Assembly: GCF_900099775.1 (NCBI RefSeq)
Contig: NZ_FMTM01000014.1
Coordinates: forward strand, 62,001 to 126,000
Length of the DNA stretch: 64,000 nt
Direction of reading: 5' to 3'
DNA from: Rhizobium mongolense subsp. loessense
GTDB taxonomy: Bacteria; Pseudomonadota; Alphaproteobacteria; Rhizobiales; Rhizobiaceae
Shown here: in pieces, positions 53,195 to 62,300 of the stretch
Numbering within the stretch: the first letter of the stretch is position 1
How the letters are laid out: each line of letters opens with the position of its first letter
Notes under the pieces: generated by a model
Databases searched by the model: none
What the model saw: the letters and a program-made list of their open reading frames with translations, nothing else
Told to the model about the DNA's origin: nothing
Position numbers and translations under genes: made by a program

Positions 53195-53354
53195 ATGATC
53201 TTGCTGGATATCAATGTGATATCGGAGCCGTGGAAACCGGTTCCTGACGGGCAGTGATCGGGTGGATGGACGCCGAAGCCATCGAGACACTGTTCCTCCC
53301 CGCGATAACAATTGCTGAACTTCGTTTCGGGATCGCTGCCACCAAAAAGAACGG
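53195..53354 (+). pseudogene. VapC/FitB-type toxin remnant (PIN domain)
   Basis: MILLDINVISEPWKPVPDGQ is the start of a FitB/VapC PIN-domain toxin. A stop follows after one lost base. The next frame reads VIGWMDAEAIETLFLPAITI and AELRFGIAATKKNG, and the gene ends abruptly at the terminator of the neighbouring operon. In intact members the first Asp and the Glu of AELRFG are catalytic; both are still readable. Only about a third of the gene remains. Confidence 0.65.
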
Positions 53355-53374
53355 GGTGCCGATGGTGGCACCCC
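53344..53374 (-). terminator. Intrinsic terminator of the NitT/TauT-type importer operon
   Basis: On the minus strand GGGGTGCC-N6-GGCACCCC (53374-53353) is followed by GTTCTTTTTGG, an 8-bp perfect GC stem with a T run, 34 bp after the permease stop. Good terminator form. Confidence 0.7.
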
Positions 53375-53407
53375 AATCCGAACTCACATGGAAACTGATC
53401 CGATTAG

Positions 53408-54184
53408 TTACGCCGCTCTTTCTTCTGCGGTGTTCGGTCTCCACTTGATGAGCCGGCCTTCCAGAACATCGAGAATTCGGTCGATGATGAGTACGAACAT
53501 GGCCAGGATGATGATGCCGGCAAACACGCCGACCGCGTCGAAGTTGCCTTCCGCCTGCGCTATCAGATAACCGAGCCCCGCAGAGGAGCCGAGATATTCG
53601 CCAATGATGGCGCCGACCACAGCGAAGCCGACTGACGTGCGAAGGGAGGACAAAATCCAGCTGGCCGCCGCCGGAAAATAGACATGCCGCAACAGATCGG
53701 AACGTTTGGCCCCGAGGATCCTTGCGTTTGCGAGGACGACCGGATTGACTTCGCGCACGCCCTGCATGGCGTTGAAGAAGGTAATGAAGAAGACAAGCGT
53801 TACTGCGAGCGCTACCTTCGACCATAGGCCGAGACCAAGCCAAAGCACGAAAATTGGGGCAAGCACGACGCGCGGAATGGCGTTCAGGCCCTTGATGAAG
53901 GGGTCCAAAATCCGTGCCGCACTGCGGCTAAGACCGAGCCATACACCGGCTGCGACGCCAAGGCCCGTGCCGATGATGTAACCGAGCACTGTTTCCGTCA
54001 GGGTTATCGAGACGTGCTTGTAAAAGCCCGGGTCAACGATCCAGCTGACGATTTGGTTGAAGATATCCAGCGGGGCTGGAAAGAAGAAGACATCGATGAA
54101 GCCGGCGGTCACGCCGAGCTGCCAGCCGCCGAGGATAAAAACCAGCATACCGAGCTGGATAATGCGTTCAGTCACGACGTTCAT
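53408..54184 (-). CDS. ABC transporter permease (SsuC/TauC type)
   Basis: Permease of 258 residues from the nitrate/sulfonate/taurine family. The first helix is IIQLGMLVFILGGWQLGVTAG, and the family's ATP-binding-protein contact reads ANARILGAKRSDLLRHVYFP. The start is the ATG at 54184 (MNVVTERII), overlapping the end of the ATPase gene by 17 bp. The open frame extending to 54373 lies inside that gene. Last gene of the operon, followed by a good terminator. Confidence 0.92.
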   Translation of the reverse strand: MNVVTERIIQLGMLVFILGGWQLGVTAGFIDVFFFPAPLDIFNQIVSWIVDPGFYKHVSITLTETVLGYIIGTGLGVAAGVWLGLSRSAARILDPFIKGLNAIPRVVLAPIFVLWLGLGLWSKVALAVTLVFFITFFNAMQGVREVNPVVLANARILGAKRSDLLRHVYFPAAASWILSSLRTSVGFAVVGAIIGEYLGSSAGLGYLIAQAEGNFDAVGVFAGIIILAMFVLIIDRILDVLEGRLIKWRPNTAEERAA

Positions 54185-54998
54185 AGCTTTTCTCCACTTC
54201 GCCGCGCAGGGAAGCCCAGATATTGCGATAGAGATCCATAAAGCGTGGATCGAGTTTGATCTCTGCCACATCCCGTGGCCGCTCGAGACCGACTGGGAAA
54301 CTTTCGATGACCCGCGAACGAGGGCCGGCGGCCAGAATGGCGACGCGGTCTCCCAGCGCGATTGCCTCTTCAAGGTCGTGCGTAATCATGACCACGGCGC
54401 GACGTTCTTCCTGCCAAAGGCGCAGCAACTCATTCTGCATGAGGTGCCGCGTGTGGATGTCGAGCGCGGAGAAGGGCTCGTCCATCAGGATCACCTTCGG
54501 ACCGGCAATGAGGGCTTGCGCCATCTGGACACGTTTGCGCTGGCCACCGGATAGTTGATGCGGATAGCGGTGTTCGAAGCCCTTCAGCCCGACCTTGGCA
54601 AGCCAGCTCATCGAACGCTCGCGGCGCTCAGTGGCGCCAACACCTTTGAACATCAGGCCGAGCTCAACATTCTCGATGGATGTCTTCCACGGAAGCAGCG
54701 CGTCCTGCTGGAAGAGATAGCCGATGTCGTTCTGGACGCCCTTTACCGGCGTGCCGTCGATCGTCACGGTTCCGCTTGCGGGTTTCAAAAGCCCTGCGAT
54801 CGCGTTCAAAATGGTGCTCTTTCCGCAACCGGTCGGGCCGACGATGGCGAGAAACTCGCCATCGGCAACCTTTAGGTTGACGTCCTGCACCGCGACATAG
54901 GAACCAAACGACATTGTCACGGCGTCGATCGATACCATCGACTTTGCGTTTTGCTGTCCCGTCGGGATAGGCATGGGGTTTACGACAGCCAAAGACAT
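54168..54998 (-). CDS. ABC transporter ATP-binding protein (SsuB/TauB type)
   Basis: ATPase of 276 residues. Walker A GPTGCGKST, Q-loop FQQDALLPW, signature LSGGQRKRVQMAQAL, Walker B VILMDEPFSALD. The FQQDALLPW form is typical of the nitrate/sulfonate/taurine group. It lies 15 bp after the binding-protein gene and overlaps the permease gene. Confidence 0.94.
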   Translation of the reverse strand: MSLAVVNPMPIPTGQQNAKSMVSIDAVTMSFGSYVAVQDVNLKVADGEFLAIVGPTGCGKSTILNAIAGLLKPASGTVTIDGTPVKGVQNDIGYLFQQDALLPWKTSIENVELGLMFKGVGATERRERSMSWLAKVGLKGFEHRYPHQLSGGQRKRVQMAQALIAGPKVILMDEPFSALDIHTRHLMQNELLRLWQEERRAVVMITHDLEEAIALGDRVAILAAGPRSRVIESFPVGLERPRDVAEIKLDPRFMDLYRNIWASLRGEVEKSYERRD

Positions 54999-55013
54999 GG
55001 CCTCCTCCTAGGA

Positions 55014-56015
55014 TCAGTTGGTGGTCTTATCCGTTACCTTGTCCACGAAAGCGTTCGTGTAGGTTTTGGAAAGATCGATTGTTGCGGCAGCAACCTTTTC
55101 GTTGAAGCTCTTCAGAACGGCCAACGGCGTCTGCGTGTCGGTCTCGCTGAATTTGCCGTCCACCGAGAAAATCGGTTTGGCATTCTGGACGGCCTTCACA
55201 TAGGTATCCCGGTCGCCGGAGATGAATTCTTTCGGCAGTTTTTCGACAATCTCTTCAGCGCTGTGTGTGTTCATCCACGCCAGTGCCTTGACGGTCGCGT
55301 TCGTGACCTTCTGGATGGTTTCCGGGTTCTCATCGATATAGGCCTGGGTCGCATAGAGGACGGAGGTCGGATAGATTCCGCCATAGATCTCCTTGGCACC
55401 CTCGTCGCTGCGGGCGTCGATCAAAATCTTGCCGACACCCTTGGCCTCGATAAAGGTCGCCGCGGGATCGTAGTTGACCAGAAGATCGACTTTCCCTTGC
55501 TCGAGCGCCGCGACTGCGGCCGCGCCGGAACCGACGCCGATCAGCGAGATGTCGTCGGCCGAAAGATTGTTGCGCTGCAGGTAGTAGCGCACGAAGAAGT
55601 CGGAAGATGATCCCGGTGCGGTGATGCCGATCTTCGCGCCCTTGATCGTTTCCGGCTTGGTCGGATCGAAGGATGAGTTTTTCCCGCCGGCCAGAACCAG
55701 GCCAGAATTGCGCGCAAGCTGGACAAAGCCGACCACCGCCTTGTTCTGCGACTGCATCTGGATCGTATGGTCGTAGAAGCCGACAGCGATATCCGTGGAG
55801 CCGGCAACAAGCGCCTGCAGCGTCTTGGAGCCGCCAGAGGCGAAGTTTTCGACGGTCACCTCAAGACCTTCCTTCTCGTAAAGACCGAGGCCAGCTGCGA
55901 CCGGGAAGGGCAGGTTGTTGAGGTTGTAGGATCCGACGCTGATGCGGACGGGTTCCGCAAAAGCCGAACCGGCCAAAGCGACCGTTGCCGCAAGGGCGAG
56001 TATGAGTTTACGCAT
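55014..56015 (-). CDS. ABC substrate-binding protein (NitT/TauT, SsuA-like)
   Basis: Periplasmic binding protein of 333 residues. The signal peptide is MRKLILALAATVALAGSAFA. The mature part contains LPFPVAAGLGLYEKEGLEVT and GGSKTLQALVAGSTDIAVGF, the usual NMT1/SsuA-like fold. The start at 56015 follows GGGAGGAATAA; the longer frame running to 56321 overlaps the tautomerase gene and is discarded. Given the upstream GalD-like gene, an aromatic acid or related carboxylate may be the ligand. Confidence 0.92.
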   Translation of the reverse strand: MRKLILALAATVALAGSAFAEPVRISVGSYNLNNLPFPVAAGLGLYEKEGLEVTVENFASGGSKTLQALVAGSTDIAVGFYDHTIQMQSQNKAVVGFVQLARNSGLVLAGGKNSSFDPTKPETIKGAKIGITAPGSSSDFFVRYYLQRNNLSADDISLIGVGSGAAAVAALEQGKVDLLVNYDPAATFIEAKGVGKILIDARSDEGAKEIYGGIYPTSVLYATQAYIDENPETIQKVTNATVKALAWMNTHSAEEIVEKLPKEFISGDRDTYVKAVQNAKPIFSVDGKFSETDTQTPLAVLKSFNEKVAAATIDLSKTYTNAFVDKVTDKTTN

Positions 56016-56062
56016 GTTTATTCCTCCCTGATGCGTGGCGCCCTCCCGGCAACCACTTTCGA

Positions 56063-57145
56063 TTATGCCGCGCAAACCATTTGCACGATAGGTTTTGCAA
56101 AGACCCGGCCCTCGAAAAGGCGGCGGGCCGTCCGCAGGATTCCGGCAACTGTCTTGCCGTCGCGGGTATCCAGTTTTACTTCCAAACGACCGCTTGGATG
56201 TTCCAGAACGAGGACGACCGGCGGCTTGCGGTCGCCGATCAGTTGCGCAGCGACGGTTCCGTCGCTGATGCAGGCCGTGGCAATTCCAACCGCGCCGGTC
56301 GTTGCGAGAGACGGGTGGCACTGGTGCGGCATGAAATAGCGCACGCCGAGATCTCCGCCCTTGTTGGGCCTGGAGATCAACACTGGTTTGGGCGTGACCT
56401 GATTGCTAACGTCACCCATACCCATCCGCCGGCCGGCTTCGAGCCTCAGAGTTTCGAGCCGCTGGAGCAATGCACCGTTGGCATTGAGCTCGGCCGTTGG
56501 TTCATTGCCAGTGACGCCGAGGGCGGCGGCCTCGAGCAGCATCATCGGCATCGCGCAATCGATGCAAGTGACGTCGATGCCGTCGATGCTGTCGCGCGGG
56601 TTGCCGGTGGGAAAAAGCTTGCCGGTGCGTGCCCCGGCCGCGTCCATGAAGGTCAGTGCGATCGGCGCAGCATTGCCGGGCACGCCGTCGATCGAGGCAT
56701 CTCCCATATAGGCCACGCGGCCATCGGGGGTCGGAACCTCCGCTTCGATGAGTTTGCCGGTATTGACGTTGTGAATGCGCACGCGGGTTACGCCCGTCGC
56801 CGCCTTGACTAAGCCGGCCTCGATCGCGAACGGCCCGACGGCCGCCAGCATATTTCCACAGTTAGGTGAGGTATCCACGAACTGTTGATCGATGCGGACC
56901 TGGGCGAACAGATAATCCACATCCGCATCGGACACGGTTGCCGGACCGACGATGGCAACCTTGCTGGTGACGGGGTTGCCGCCGCCGATACCGTCAATCT
57001 GCAGAGGATGACCAGACCCCATGACCGAAAGCAGAACCTGATCGCGTTGACGCGAATCCGATGGAAGATCGGATGCGAGAAAGAACGGTCCTTTAGAGGT
57101 GCCGCCTCGCATCAGAACACAGGGAATGGAAATCAGGTCGTTCAT
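56063..57145 (-). CDS. 4-oxalomesaconate tautomerase-like protein (PrpF/GalD family)
   Basis: A 360-residue isomerase of the PrpF superfamily. Family segments are IPCVLMRGGTSKGPFFLASD, GGGNPVTSKVAIV and the active-site Cys in DTSPNCGNMLAAVGPFA. GalD/LigU members convert 4-oxalomesaconate between keto and enol forms in gallate and protocatechuate 4,5-cleavage; PrpF isomerises aconitate. The length and GGTSKGPFF suit GalD. I use the ATG at 57145, with ATGs further upstream unlikely. It heads an operon with the importer and is divergent from a LysR regulator. No ring-cleavage genes are in view. Confidence 0.85.
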   Translation of the reverse strand: MNDLISIPCVLMRGGTSKGPFFLASDLPSDSRQRDQVLLSVMGSGHPLQIDGIGGGNPVTSKVAIVGPATVSDADVDYLFAQVRIDQQFVDTSPNCGNMLAAVGPFAIEAGLVKAATGVTRVRIHNVNTGKLIEAEVPTPDGRVAYMGDASIDGVPGNAAPIALTFMDAAGARTGKLFPTGNPRDSIDGIDVTCIDCAMPMMLLEAAALGVTGNEPTAELNANGALLQRLETLRLEAGRRMGMGDVSNQVTPKPVLISRPNKGGDLGVRYFMPHQCHPSLATTGAVGIATACISDGTVAAQLIGDRKPPVVLVLEHPSGRLEVKLDTRDGKTVAGILRTARRLFEGRVFAKPIVQMVCAA

Positions 57146-57215
57146 GGTTGTGTCCGCATACTGATGTGATTTACTGATCAATCAGCTTCTTTGTTGCAGT
57201 AAGCGGCAAAAAGAT

Positions 57216-57238
57216 TGATATGTGAAATGCGAATATCA
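57216..57238. promoter_or_regulatory. LysR-type binding site TGATAT-N11-ATATCA
   Basis: Perfect 6-bp inverted repeat with an 11-bp spacer between the divergent galD-like and lysR genes, 17 bp before the lysR start. It contains the T-N11-A core of LysR boxes. Likely the recognition site of the adjacent regulator for both promoters. Confidence 0.65.
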
Positions 57239-57254
57239 GAAGGAATGATGCGTT

Positions 57255-58157
57255 ATGAGCATTAATTGCGAGATACTGGATCTCCGGGCGTTTCTAGCGG
57301 TCGTCGAACTGGAAAACTTCCACCGCTCTGCGGAAGCGCTCAATCTGTCACAGCCGGCACTGAGCCGTCGAATTCAGAAGCTGGAGCTGGCAATCGGGGC
57401 GCCCTTGCTCGAGCGCACGACGCGTCATGTCTCGACAACCGCCCTTGGCGCGGAGCTGATCCCGTTGGTAAGGCGAATGCTTGAGGAGTTCGACACGTCG
57501 CTGTTTGCGGTGCGCGACGTCGGGTCACAGCGCAGCGGTCTTGTGACGATCGCGTGCCTGCCGACCGCTGCTTTCTATTTCTTGCCGACCGTCATCAAGC
57601 AATTCAGCGCCGAGTATCCGAATATCCGGTTTCGCATTCTCGATCTGCCGGCCACCGACGGTCTGCAGGCAGTCGCCCGTGGGGAAGTAGAGTTCGGCAT
57701 CAATATCATGGGCTTTTCAGATCCCGACCTCATCTTTGACAGGCTCATCGAAGATCCATTCGTGCTGGCGGCACGCAAGGATCATCCGCTGGCAGCGAAG
57801 AGCGAACTCGAATGGGACGATCTGGCGCCCTATCAACTGATCACAGTTCACCGGTCCAGCGGCAACCGTACGCTTCTTGACGCCGCGTTGGCGAAATCGA
57901 ACCTGAAACTGCGTTGGTCCTATGAAGTCACACATCTTTCGACATCGCTTGGTTTGGTGGAAGCCGGGCTTGGAATTTCGGTTCTGCCAAAACTCGCTAC
58001 ACCACAGGAAGAGCACCCGTTCCTCGTCACGAGACCTATTCGCAATCCTCAAATCTCACGAACGATCGGCATTGTGCGTCGTCGCGGTGGGACGCTTTCG
58101 CCCGCGGCCGAGCGCTTCATGACAATGTTGATTGGGACGTGGGCCGAAGGAAACTGA
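57255..58157 (+). CDS. LysR family transcriptional regulator
   Basis: A 300-residue LTTR. The N-terminal winged helix is at about 5-65 (AEALNLSQPALSRRIQKLE) and the periplasmic-binding-like effector domain at about 90-295. It is divergent from the galD-like gene, so it probably activates the tautomerase/importer operon in response to an aromatic acid or its breakdown product. The recognition site TGATAT-N11-ATATCA lies in the promoter gap. A long hairpin follows its stop. Confidence 0.93.
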   Translation: MSINCEILDLRAFLAVVELENFHRSAEALNLSQPALSRRIQKLELAIGAPLLERTTRHVSTTALGAELIPLVRRMLEEFDTSLFAVRDVGSQRSGLVTIACLPTAAFYFLPTVIKQFSAEYPNIRFRILDLPATDGLQAVARGEVEFGINIMGFSDPDLIFDRLIEDPFVLAARKDHPLAAKSELEWDDLAPYQLITVHRSSGNRTLLDAALAKSNLKLRWSYEVTHLSTSLGLVEAGLGISVLPKLATPQEEHPFLVTRPIRNPQISRTIGIVRRRGGTLSPAAERFMTMLIGTWAEGN

Positions 58158-58160
58158 GCA

Positions 58161-58201
58161 ACTGAAAAGCCACCGGGATGGTAACCCGACTACTTTTCAG
58201 T
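58161..58201 (+). terminator. Long hairpin after the lysR gene
   Basis: ACTGAAAAG (58161-58169) pairs perfectly with CTTTTCAGT (58193-58201); an inner CGGG/CCCG extends the structure. It begins 3 bp after the lysR stop. It may be a terminator, or part of a mobile-element end, because GTAACCCGACTACTTTTCAG resembles the short terminal repeats of IS21-family elements and an istB remnant lies about 1 kb away. Confidence 0.5.
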
Positions 58202-59024
58202 CAAATGTTCTCTTTCTCCGCTACAAGAAAGCCTCGAAGAAACCGTTCGCTATGAAGCGCCGACGGCCTCGTATGGGTATGCCGTTTCGGCCGGCTTTTG
58301 CACATGGATAGACGAAGACACGTCCCTCTGCCGAAGAGCATCTGTCACCGAACGAAGCTTGGCGCCGAAAATCCACTGAAGAAACGGCTGGTCCGGAATT
58401 TGCCGTGCGGGTTCTACGCATGTCGCGGAATCCCGACATAGATTTTTCGGCTGTCCGCGGGTCATAGTCGAGCGAGGCAAGCAGACTGCGCGATTAAGCA
58501 ACCAGCTTCGTCTCGACAGAGCGACCGGCGCGCGACGTGCTCATCTTAGCTAGCCGATGCCAACGGCGTCCTCCCGCGTATGTCCTGTTAATATAGTCCT
58601 GTAGAACGACCGAAACCCTGCCGACAGTGAGTTTCATGCCGACGTCGCTCTTGCCGGTCATGGAGCCATTCCGGCCATGCTGTTCCAGAGCTTGTGTAGG
58701 GCTTGTCAGGGCTTCATTCCGGTGAATCACTTCGCAGTTCCATAAGGGTGCTTGTGCCGCAGCGGATATTCCGCTGTGCTGAATATTTCAATGTTTCAAT
58801 CGCTTAGGGAATCTGGGCGCGTGTCGATGGTTCGATTCCCATCAAGGCGAGTAATGATTGTTACGTGCCAGCTTTGGTACGTGCCGTTGGACCAATCGCA
58901 GGAATCGTTGTTTGCGAGCCCCCGCAACCAGTGATAATTTGCAAATTTTTGCGCGCCCGGAGGATCATGCGGCGGATGAGAATCTCGGCATGGTTGGCGT
59001 CATAGCTCTTTTTGACGCTGGCAT
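58202..59024. other. Region without recognisable genes
   Basis: About 820 bp. Only short open frames occur, the best being a 78-residue minus-strand frame at 58494-58730 (MTGKSDVGMKLTVGRVSVVL inside it), which matches no family I know. A GGTTCGATTCCC (58828-58839) looks like a tRNA T-arm, but I could not build a tRNA around it. The composition and the flanking IS21 debris suggest a decayed insertion. Confidence 0.4.
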
Positions 59025-59240
59025 ACAATATGACACCCCATGCGCATTTGCGGATCAGCAGTTGGCCCGCCCGGCGCTGGCCGCGGTCGCAGAGGGCCGG
59101 CCAAGTACGGGTGATGGAAGATACCGGTTTTAGCCTTGCGAGCGGTTCTTGAAGCGTCAAGTTTTGTTCGTTTCCGGGTCTACGATCTCGCAGTGATGCG
59201 TCAGCCAGTCGAGAAGGGCGGTGGTCAACGTCATGCTTCT
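59025..59240 (-). mobile_element. IS21-family remnant (3' end of istB)
   Basis: On the minus strand, LTTALLDWLTHHCEIV (59234-59157 frame, ending in a TGA) is the C-terminus of IstB, the ATPase helper of IS21 transposases. It is followed by GGTGTCATATTGTATGCC-like sequence typical of the element's terminal repeats. The rest of istB and istA are absent from the window. A dead fragment. Confidence 0.6.
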
Positions 59241-59327
59241 GTAGTGCCGACTCTCGCACCGCGTGCCGAAGCCCTACTCGCCGATCTAGGCATTCCTTCA
59301 ACGTGGCGTTAAAACAGCGCTTCGTGT

Positions 59328-62300
59328 TCAGGTGCTCAATTTACCTCCGCAGCTCTCAAGGACCGCTTGGGCGTCCTGAAGATCGTGCGTCCCGTGGCCC
59401 TCCGAGAAACAGCCTAGGAGCGGCATGAGCAACTCGCAAACCTGCGTCCTAAGACCCTGTGCTCGCCAAAGCCGGGCCAAACTCACCGCCGAGCGCAGTT
59501 CCCACATCTTGGCATCCTGCATGCGGGCGACGTCAAGGGCACGGCGAAAGCATGCCTCGATTTCGGCAGGATCGCGCTCCGAGCGCGATGATATGAGTTC
59601 GCCCTTGAGCCGATGCAACTCCGCCTCGCACCAGCGGTTACGAGTGCGCGCGACAATGGTAATCGCCTCGGCAACCAAGGTGTCGCCCTCAGCAAAACGA
59701 TCGACCTTGCCATAGGCTTTCGCGAGTAAGCCCATCGCCCAAGGCTCGGTCATTCGTGACCCGATCGCCTGCATGCCGGCCAGCCCTTCTCGCAACCGCT
59801 CGATGCCTGTCGTGACTTGGCCCCGCTCGGCCAGTGCCCACCCCTGCAGGAAGACCCCCTGGGTTCGCCAGAATGGAAATCCGTGTTCGGCCGCGAAGGC
59901 TGACGCCAACTCCGCCGCCTCTTGCGCCTTCGCGACGTCCCGTCGATGCACGTGCAGAATCGCCGCCCATGTTAGGACATAGGCGCGGCTGAACAAATGT
60001 CCGAGCTTCGCAGTAATGGCCAGCGCCTCGTCCATCAGCTCCAGCGCCCGGTCGTCGTAGCCGAGATACCACAGCGCCATGGCGCCGCGGCACAGGCAGA
60101 TCGGTCCTCCATCCTGTCCATAAAGCGCCAGATGCGCCTGGTGCTGGGCGATGTCGTACTGGTTGATCCCGCGTTCGAGGTGCTGCCATGCCGAGGCGAA
60201 TTCGCCAAGCCAGGAGCAGGTGATGCCCAGCGCGTAGGACGCTTCCACCATGAGCACGGGATCCGAGGCTTGCTGCGCCAACGCCAAGAGCCGTTCGCCA
60301 AGGCCCCGCGCCGCGGAAAGCTCAGACCGCACTGCATGGTTGATGGTGAGGCCGAGAAGCACCGGGAACAGCCTGGGCGTATCTTGGACCCGCTCCGTCA
60401 GGTTGCGAGCACGGTTGTAGACACGCTCGACCTCCGGGTGGCCATAGCCCTTCGCAGCGGTAAGCACTTGCCCCAGAGTGGTCAACAATGTCAGCTCATG
60501 CTCGAGGCGCTCCGGGCTCTCGGGCATCTGAGTGAGCAGATCGAGGCCCTTGGCCAAGTGGCCGGCGGCCTCGGCATTCGCCGCCCGGTCATTGGCGTGC
60601 TCGCCGGCACGGTGCCAGAACATGACCGCTTGCGGTAGCTGTCCGGCCTCCGTGAGATGATACGCTAAGACCTCCGGCTCGGCGGCCACGACGTGTGGAG
60701 CTCGCTCTTCGATGACCTGGGCAATACGACGATGGAGCTCCCGGCGACGGCTCTTGAGGAGGGACTGATATGCGGTATCGCGAACAAGCGCGTGCTTGAA
60801 GCTGTAGATCGCTTTAGGGGGACTTCCGCGCCGAAAAACCAGCTCAGTACCAACCAGTTGATCGAGTCCCTGCTGCAGCTCAGGCTCATCGAGCACGCCC
60901 AACGCTGCAATCAACTCATAGGAGAACTCGCGCCCAATGCAGGCGCCGATCTGGGCGACCACCTTGGCCCCGCCGAGGCGGTCGAGGCGGGCCATGAGCG
61001 AGTCGTGGAGCGTTCCCGGGATCGCCAGCGGCGGTATAGGTGCAGGCAGTCCAAATTGATCGCCGGCCACTCCCAATAGGCTAGATTCGAGCATGGCTTT
61101 CGCCAACTCCTCAAGGTACAGCGGCACGCCATCGGTGTTGGCCACGATGTAATCGAGCACTCCGAGAGGCAAGAGCTTTCCACCGGTCATCCGTTCGACC
61201 AGCAATTGAGCTTGCACCCGGTCGAGACGATTCAAGACCACCTTTGTTACGTGCGGGTAACTACGCCAAGGCGGCACGAACTCGGGCCTGTAGGTAATGA
61301 CCAGCAGCACCGAGAGCTGCTGGATGCGGTCCACGAACAAGCCGAACAGCTCAAGGCTGCTCGCGTCCAGCCAGTGCGCATCCTCAAGTATCATGAGCAC
61401 CGGCTGCTCCGCAGCCAGTCTGGCAAGCTCGGCGACGAGCACTTCGAAGGTGAGATTCTTGCGCTGCTGGGGCGCAAGATTCAGTCTTGGATAGCGGCTG
61501 CTGCTTGGGATTCCGAGAAGCTCTGCCAGCAATGGGATAGCTTCGCTCACCTCACCCACCTGTTCCGCGAGCAGTGCCTGGAGCTTGGCGAGCTTGACGG
61601 CCGATGAATCACCGCGTTCAAAGCCCGCTGCCTGTTCGAGCTGGGCAATTACCGGACGAAGCGCGCTGTTGATGTGGTAGGGTGAGGCGAAGTAACGGCG
61701 CAACAGATGCGGCTCCCTGAAGATGCGCTCGCGAAGTGCCAGCGCAAGACGCGACTTGCCGATTCCGGCCTCGCCCTCGAGCAGGACGACCTGACCTTCG
61801 GTGGCCTTGGCCAGAGTCCAGCGATCAACCAGCAGTGCGAGCTCCTGATCTCGGCCGACCAACGGTAGCACAGTCGCGTGACCGGCCTCGAAGCGGTCCT
61901 CGCTCCGCACTTCGCCGAGCACCCGAAAGGCCTCAACCGCCTCTGCAAATCCCTTGATCGGCCGCACCCCGAGGCTTTCTAGCTTGAACTGGCCCCGCAG
62001 CAGCGCGCGCGTCGCTTCCGCAATGACGACTGTGCCGGGCTCGGCCAGCGCCTGCAGGCGGGCCGCTAGGTTCGGCGTCTCACCCACCACGCTACGTTCC
62101 TCGGCCTCACCGGCGCCAATGATGTCACCCACCACAACCAGGCCAGTGGCAATTCCGATGCGAACTGCTAAGCGTTCGCCTGCCGCATCCAGCCGGTCGA
62201 CTGCCTCAACAACCGCTAGGCCGGCCCTCACGGCCCGCTCGGCTTCCTCCTCGTGAGCCTGAGGATAGCCGAAGTATACGAGGACGCCGTCGCCCATATA

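Noticed and set aside
58828..58839. GGTTCGATTCCC, a possible tRNA T-arm
   Set aside because: The flanking stem gives an eight-base loop, and no D-arm, anticodon arm or acceptor pairing could be built around it.
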